Shown one piece after another: positions 33,811-37,308 of a stretch of 37,308 bases of DNA. Numbering within the stretch: the stretch's first letter is position 1; each line of letters begins with the position of its first letter. Source of the DNA: Acetobacter musti (GTDB lineage: Bacteria > Pseudomonadota > Alphaproteobacteria > Acetobacterales > Acetobacteraceae); assembly GCF_011516835.1 (NCBI RefSeq), contig NZ_WOTB01000034.1:1-37308 (forward strand), written 5' to 3'. The translations under genes and the position numbers were made by a program. Below the pieces are notes generated by a model that had not been told where the DNA came from, did no database searches, and saw only the letters and a program-made list of their open reading frames with translations.

Positions 33811-34974
33811 ATGAATGATACTCATTATGCTCACGGTCTGGGCAACGACCTGAAACGGCCTGACTGGCCTGGTATCCGGTTGGCAGAACTTGACCGGGTG
33901 CTTTCACGATTTCCGTGCGCAGGCAGGCCGCAGAATATTCTCTGGCACAGCCCCCGACCATTTTCTGCCGCTGCCGAAGTGAAAACCACATGTGTCACTC
34001 TTTTTGTTAAACGTCACCACCACCGTGTCCGCAGTATCGCAGATCTGGCGGAGGAACATCGTTTTATTAGTCACTTGCGACAAAAAGATTTTCCTGTCGT
34101 TAATATTCTGACGAGCGAGAATGGTGAAACCTCAGTTGTTGATGATATCTGGGTTTACGAAGTACAGGAGGCGGGCAGGGGGCTTGATCTTTATCGTAAC
34201 AATTTTTCATGGACGGCCTTTGCATGTTCTGCTCATGCTTTTTCTGCTGGTCGGACGCTTGCAAAATTTCATGAGGCAGCAAAAACATTCCAGGCACCCT
34301 CACGACAAACGAAGTTGCTCGTAGCCAATTATAATATTTTCGGATCGGCAGATCCGATTCAGTCCCTTCGAACAGATCTCGTGGAACGACCGGCCCTTGC
34401 CCGGTTTCTGGAAGCACGTTCATGGGAAAAAGACCTTAATGAATATCTGATCGGTCCGTACCATCAGCATGCCTACGATGCGCTCAGGAATGAACCTCCA
34501 CTCTGGACTCATGGCGACTGGCACGGCTCCAATCTACTCTGGTCATCCTCCGGAGACACAGGTCATGTTACGACAGTCCTCGACTTCGGATTGTCAGACC
34601 GTACTTTCGCCCTCTTCGATCTTTGTACTGCAATTGAGCGTAATCTGATCTCATGGCTTGACGCCGGGCGAGGCATTGAACCTGTCTGTGATTTTGATCA
34701 GCTGGATGCTTTGCTAGCGGGATATGGGTCAATATCTTTTCTCAGCAGCGAGATGCTTTACAAAATCAGTGCGCTCTTACCTCTCGTGCATGCAGACTTC
34801 GCCCTCAGTGAAATTGAATATTTTTCCGGAATTCTCATGAATGATGTCGATGCACTTGTTGCGTATGAGCGCTATCTACTGGGGCATGCTATCTGGTTCC
34901 GACAAACAGAAGGTAAAAAACTTATTTATCATCTCAACACTTTTGCTGACGGACGTCATGAAGCAAGTAAGTAA
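33811..34974 (+). CDS. APH-family small-molecule kinase (thiamine kinase-like)
   Basis: The 387-residue protein has the aminoglycoside/choline kinase fold. The catalytic loop is HGDWHGSNLLW (near residue 234), followed by the metal-binding VLDFGLSD (near 256). The N-terminal VTLFVKRHHH stretch holds the expected ATP-binding Lys. This family phosphorylates hydroxyl groups of choline, thiamine, homoserine, sugars or antibiotics. Placement between a TonB receptor and a PnuC-type transporter suggests it traps an imported vitamin by phosphorylation (ThiK-like), but substrate is not readable from sequence. It starts 91 bases after the receptor gene and ends 15 bases before pnuC. Base usage is AT-richer than the gsp genes. 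Confidence 0.78.
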   Translation: MNDTHYAHGLGNDLKRPDWPGIRLAELDRVLSRFPCAGRPQNILWHSPRPFSAAAEVKTTCVTLFVKRHHHRVRSIADLAEEHRFISHLRQKDFPVVNILTSENGETSVVDDIWVYEVQEAGRGLDLYRNNFSWTAFACSAHAFSAGRTLAKFHEAAKTFQAPSRQTKLLVANYNIFGSADPIQSLRTDLVERPALARFLEARSWEKDLNEYLIGPYHQHAYDALRNEPPLWTHGDWHGSNLLWSSSGDTGHVTTVLDFGLSDRTFALFDLCTAIERNLISWLDAGRGIEPVCDFDQLDALLAGYGSISFLSSEMLYKISALLPLVHADFALSEIEYFSGILMNDVDALVAYERYLLGHAIWFRQTEGKKLIYHLNTFADGRHEASK

Positions 34975-34989
34975 CCGGATTACTGCAGC

Positions 34990-35565
34990 ATGTCTCGCCT
35001 CGAACTCATAGCGGTCATTGTTAATGTTCTCGGGGTCTGGTTGACAGCACGCCGTAAAATGCTGTGCTGGCCCGTCGGAATTGTTGCCGTTATTCTGTAT
35101 GCCCGCTTGTTCTTTGAATGGAAGCTTTACGATGATATGGCTCTCCAGCTTGTGTATGTCATCATTCAGATATACGGCTGGCGAAACTGGTCTGCTGTGC
35201 TGAAAAACGGATACACCACCATTCAGATTATACCGATGACGTTTACGAATATCGTGGCCGGACTCGCTGCAACTACACTTTCGTCTGCTGCTCTGGGTGG
35301 TGTTATGGCAGTCTGGACTGACGATGCTCTGCCATGGATCGATTCTGGTTTGACCTGCTTCAGTCTGCTTGCATCATTTTGGTCCGCCAGACGCCATTCC
35401 GAGAGCTGGTATCTCTGGATTATAGTCGATGCTTTTTATTCTCTCGTATTTTTATATCGTCATAATGAACTGACCGCTGCACTCTATGGGATGTTTACCT
35501 TCCTTGCTCTCTACGGTGTGTGGAACTGGCGTAGTGCTCAGGAGCGAAAGGGAACTGTAATTTGA
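34990..35565 (+). CDS. PnuC-family vitamin/nucleoside transporter
   Basis: The 191-residue protein has six or seven membrane helices and the PnuC signatures: CWPVGIVAVILYARLFFEWK near the N-terminus, QIYGWRNW, and RRHSESWYLWIIVDAFY in the second half. PnuC proteins move nicotinamide riboside (PnuC), thiamine (PnuT) or riboflavin (PnuX) by facilitated diffusion, which needs kinase trapping. The kinase gene just upstream fits that. Pairing with a TonB receptor recalls the known thiamine uptake sets, so PnuT is my preferred reading, without proof. No gene downstream is intact. Confidence 0.88.
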   Translation: MSRLELIAVIVNVLGVWLTARRKMLCWPVGIVAVILYARLFFEWKLYDDMALQLVYVIIQIYGWRNWSAVLKNGYTTIQIIPMTFTNIVAGLAATTLSSAALGGVMAVWTDDALPWIDSGLTCFSLLASFWSARRHSESWYLWIIVDAFYSLVFLYRHNELTAALYGMFTFLALYGVWNWRSAQERKGTVI

Positions 35566-35676
35566 CCTGCTTCACCCGGAACTGACGTAAGCATCATTAC
35601 AAAATGCTCTTATCGCAACGACGGGAGCACAATGATATCGGGACGACAGGCGGATCAGCTCATGCTGAGCTAAGAG

Positions 35677-36080
35677 ATCCGAACCTATCCTGAAGGGCAG
35701 GTCCAACGTCGCAAAGCACCACGATCATTGTCGGATTGTTGCCGGATGGTTCTGCTTTGCGCCGGGGAATTGAAGAGCAGAGAAGTCGCTGCACATTTGG
35801 GCGTACATGAGCACGTGGTCGGCAAATGACGCGGCGGTTTGTCGGGGATGGCATCGAAGACCTGGCCGACAAATATCGCGCCGGCCGACCTCGAACGACC
35901 CAGGTCTCGCCATGAACGCCAGGCGATCCGGGTGGGGATTCGGGTTAGGCGTCGAACCAGACCTGTCACTGCGGTGAGATGTCCGGCCACTCATGCCCTG
36001 CCTGCAGCCGGCCCCTTCTCCATGTGACTCGGTACCGGGCAGAAAAAACGCCACAGCGTGCCGATTCTGAAATGATACTT
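35677..36080 (+). pseudogene. decayed IS630-family transposase
   Basis: Starting after a stop near 35673, the frame reads RMVLLCAGELKSREVAAHLG, the helix-turn-helix start of an IS630 transposase. It hits a TGA at about 35828. One base later the match resumes in another frame as RRFVGDGIEDLADKYRAGRP. A further scrap (PQRADS) near 36050 fits the later conserved PHRAxTFK region. The catalytic DDE part is missing. It is a remnant with at least one 1-base deletion and one larger deletion. Coordinates are approximate. Confidence 0.65.
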
Positions 36081-36212
36081 TTCTTCAGTCAGTTGGAGAG
36101 ATCGAAGGACCATTGATTAAAGTTCTTGTGGCCTGATTCTGGGAACAATGGACGATGATTAATAGTTCTGCGTGACGAATTCTACTTTGCGTTGAGAGCA
36201 GAGGGGGAATTG

Positions 36213-36793
36213 CTATGCGGCGGCGCTGATCTTTATAGTGGCAATCGTGATGCTGACAGTGCGGATGAACAGTTCCATCTGTGATTTCTGGTCGGCAATT
36301 ACATGCTCGACGCGTGAGCGGATGACCGACTTTCCGGTTCTGGATATCTCGATATACCGGAGCATCAGCTTGAGATGCGGGCTTTTTCCGGTGAAGCTTC
36401 GAGACAAAGCCCTGCTTTTCCATACAAGGTCTCATTGGCCTTTGACCGATACTCGATGTCCGTCCAGACATCAGACGCCGTATTGCTTCGATCAAGCAGC
36501 CCTCGCGTAGTCTGGCGCCATCACTGGCGGCTGCATCTGTCATCTTCCATCTGCGTATCAGTCTGAACTTCCGGTCGATGGAAATATGGGACTTGTAACG
36601 AGAGAACCGGATAGCGAGATATGTTGAGGAGATCGTTCCGTCACCCTGTCGTTTTGCTTTTGTTAATTCCAGCGTCCAGCGGGCATGACGGCCCTTATGA
36701 GGCAGCTTTGCCGGCTTGTTTTTCCAGTTCTCAGGAAGACGTCTTTCTAGAAGATCTGCCTTCTCCTGATTAGAAGATCTGCCTTCTCCTGAT
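36213..36793 (-). pseudogene. decayed IS5-family transposase (minus strand)
   Basis: On the minus strand the frame reads DLLERRLPENWKNKPAKLPH, then the RRWKMTDAAASDGARLREG and DVWTDIEYRSKANE stretches, and finally RSRVEHVIADQKSQMELFIR with TISAAA-like ending before a stop. These are hallmarks of an IS5-family DDE transposase. Several shifts are needed to join the pieces: a 23-base tandem duplication near the start and at least two small indels. The N-terminal third is absent. It is not functional. Confidence 0.75.
36748..36793. repeat. 23-base tandem duplication
   Basis: TAGAAGATCTGCCTTCTCCTGAT-type unit occurs twice in direct, adjacent copies (36748-36770 and 36771-36793), identical by eye. 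Being 23 bases long it shifts the frame of the minus-strand IS5-type transposase that it lies in. Confidence 0.85.
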
Positions 36794-36832
36794 CAGATCA
36801 AAACATTTTAAAATCTACAATCGGGAGAAGGC
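36781..36832. repeat. inverted repeat near the IS5 remnant
   Basis: GCCTTCTCCTGAT (36781-36793) and ATCGGGAGAAGGC (36820-36832) form 13-base arms with one mismatch around an AT-rich 26-base loop that includes TTTTAAAA. It may be the junction of two IS fragments with related ends, or terminal repeats brought together by deletion. Confidence 0.55.
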
Positions 36833-36888
36833 TTCAGACTGGTCACCCAATCCGCTCAAGCGAGCCAGACGTTCTTCTATATTAAAGA

Positions 36889-37182
36889 ATCAGTGCCACA
36901 TTGTCGTCAATACGGACGAACGCTTGCTGGTGGCGCTTATGACTGCTTTAAACTTATGGACAAGACGCTCTGTCACGACTTCGTTCTTGAGATCATCCGC
37001 CACCGTGACGGCGCGAAAGGTTTCGAGATGCTACTCTACAGACGGGCTATGAAACGAATATTCGGCTGGATAACCTGCTGACGACATCTCGTGCGCGATT
37101 ACGAACTCGGATCAATGTGCAACAGGCCATGATCCTTGTCGCTATGGGCTCCAATTTCATGTGCAGAAACGCCAACCCGTGA
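36889..37182 (+). pseudogene. second decayed IS5-family transposase (plus strand)
   Basis: The plus strand shows HIVVNTDERLL (near 36897), then in another frame GGAYDCFKLMDK and EIIRHRDGAKGFEMLLYRRA with KRIFGWI. After a further shift it reads RINVQQAMILVAMGS and ends RNANP before TGA at about 37180. These match the C-terminal half of a different IS5-type transposase (GAYDRxKLMD, PRRWVVERTFGW, AMILVAMGSLxLRRNAHP). An internal deletion after ERLL and frameshifts make it inactive. Confidence 0.7.
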
Positions 37183-37261
37183 TTTTCCAAACAGGTTCTA
37201 GAGCGTTTTCTGTGCGGTTTGAATCGTAGAGCATTCCCATGGGCCGCGTGATCTGATTCAA

Positions 37262-37299
37262 GATGACAGCCGGGTGGGGGGCCGGCTTTGGATGTCATC
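37262..37299. repeat. nested inverted repeat at the right edge
   Basis: GATGACA (37262-37268) pairs with TGTCATC (37293-37299), and inside it AGCCGG (37268-37273) pairs with CCGGCT (37282-37287) around a G-rich loop. It follows the IS5-type remnant and could be the end of an insertion element or an extragenic repeat. The window ends nine bases later. Confidence 0.5.
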
Positions 37300-37308
37300 A
37301 CGCACGCT

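Noticed and set aside
1..37308. CRISPR arrays, tRNA or rRNA genes
   Set aside because: No regularly spaced repeats and no cloverleaf or rRNA segments were seen on reading both strands.

Overview
The window looks like chromosome from an acetic acid bacterium or a close relative (Acetobacteraceae, Alphaproteobacteria). This rests on the GC-rich coding style of the left three quarters, the gene families present and the style of the decayed insertion sequences. It is inference; no rRNA or other phylogenetic marker is present.

Bases 1 to about 12,130 hold an almost complete type II secretion system (T2SS), preceded by the tail of an unidentified gene, a Rieske-type protein and a small lytic transglycosylase. 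The pseudopilin gene gspG points right and converges on a leftward block gspO-gspL-gspM-gspD-gspK. A rightward block gspE-gspF-gspH-gspI-gspJ diverges from gspO. GspC is not in this block, but a GspC-like HR-domain protein lies near 21.4-21.9 kb. With it the T2SS inventory is C, D, E, F, G, H, I, J, K, L, M and O.

Bases 12.1 to 27.6 kb carry probable exported enzymes and an unusual membrane operon. Two secreted phosphoesterases of the phospholipase C/acid phosphatase family (12.4-14.5 and 24.5-26.3 kb) end in a hydrophilic Ser/Gly-containing linker plus a short hydrophobic, Trp-containing tail. Between them lie a PiuC-type dioxygenase and an operon with 4-base start/stop overlaps: three SPFH (band 7) proteins, a metal-type P-type ATPase split by a frameshift, and the GspC-like protein. 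A multicopper oxidase follows. The second phosphoesterase overlaps a di-haem cytochrome c peroxidase. A simple reading is that the T2SS exports some of these enzymes, with the SPFH/ATPase unit linked to it through the GspC-like protein. That link rests only on gene order.

Near 27.23 kb, inside the peroxidase gene, base composition shifts by eye to a more AT-rich style, and the rest of the window stays different. There one finds oxyR divergent from ahpC-ahpF (peroxide defence), then a TonB-dependent receptor, an APH-fold kinase and a PnuC-family transporter (probable vitamin uptake and phosphorylation, perhaps thiamine). The last 1.7 kb hold no intact gene, only decayed IS630- and IS5-family transposases and repeats.

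Findings most worth checking are the shared C-terminal tails of the two phosphoesterases, the SPFH-ATPase-GspC operon with its frameshift at an A-run/ATGA junction, Pho-box-like repeats near the Rieske gene, gspL and the oxidase gene, and the composition break inside the peroxidase gene.
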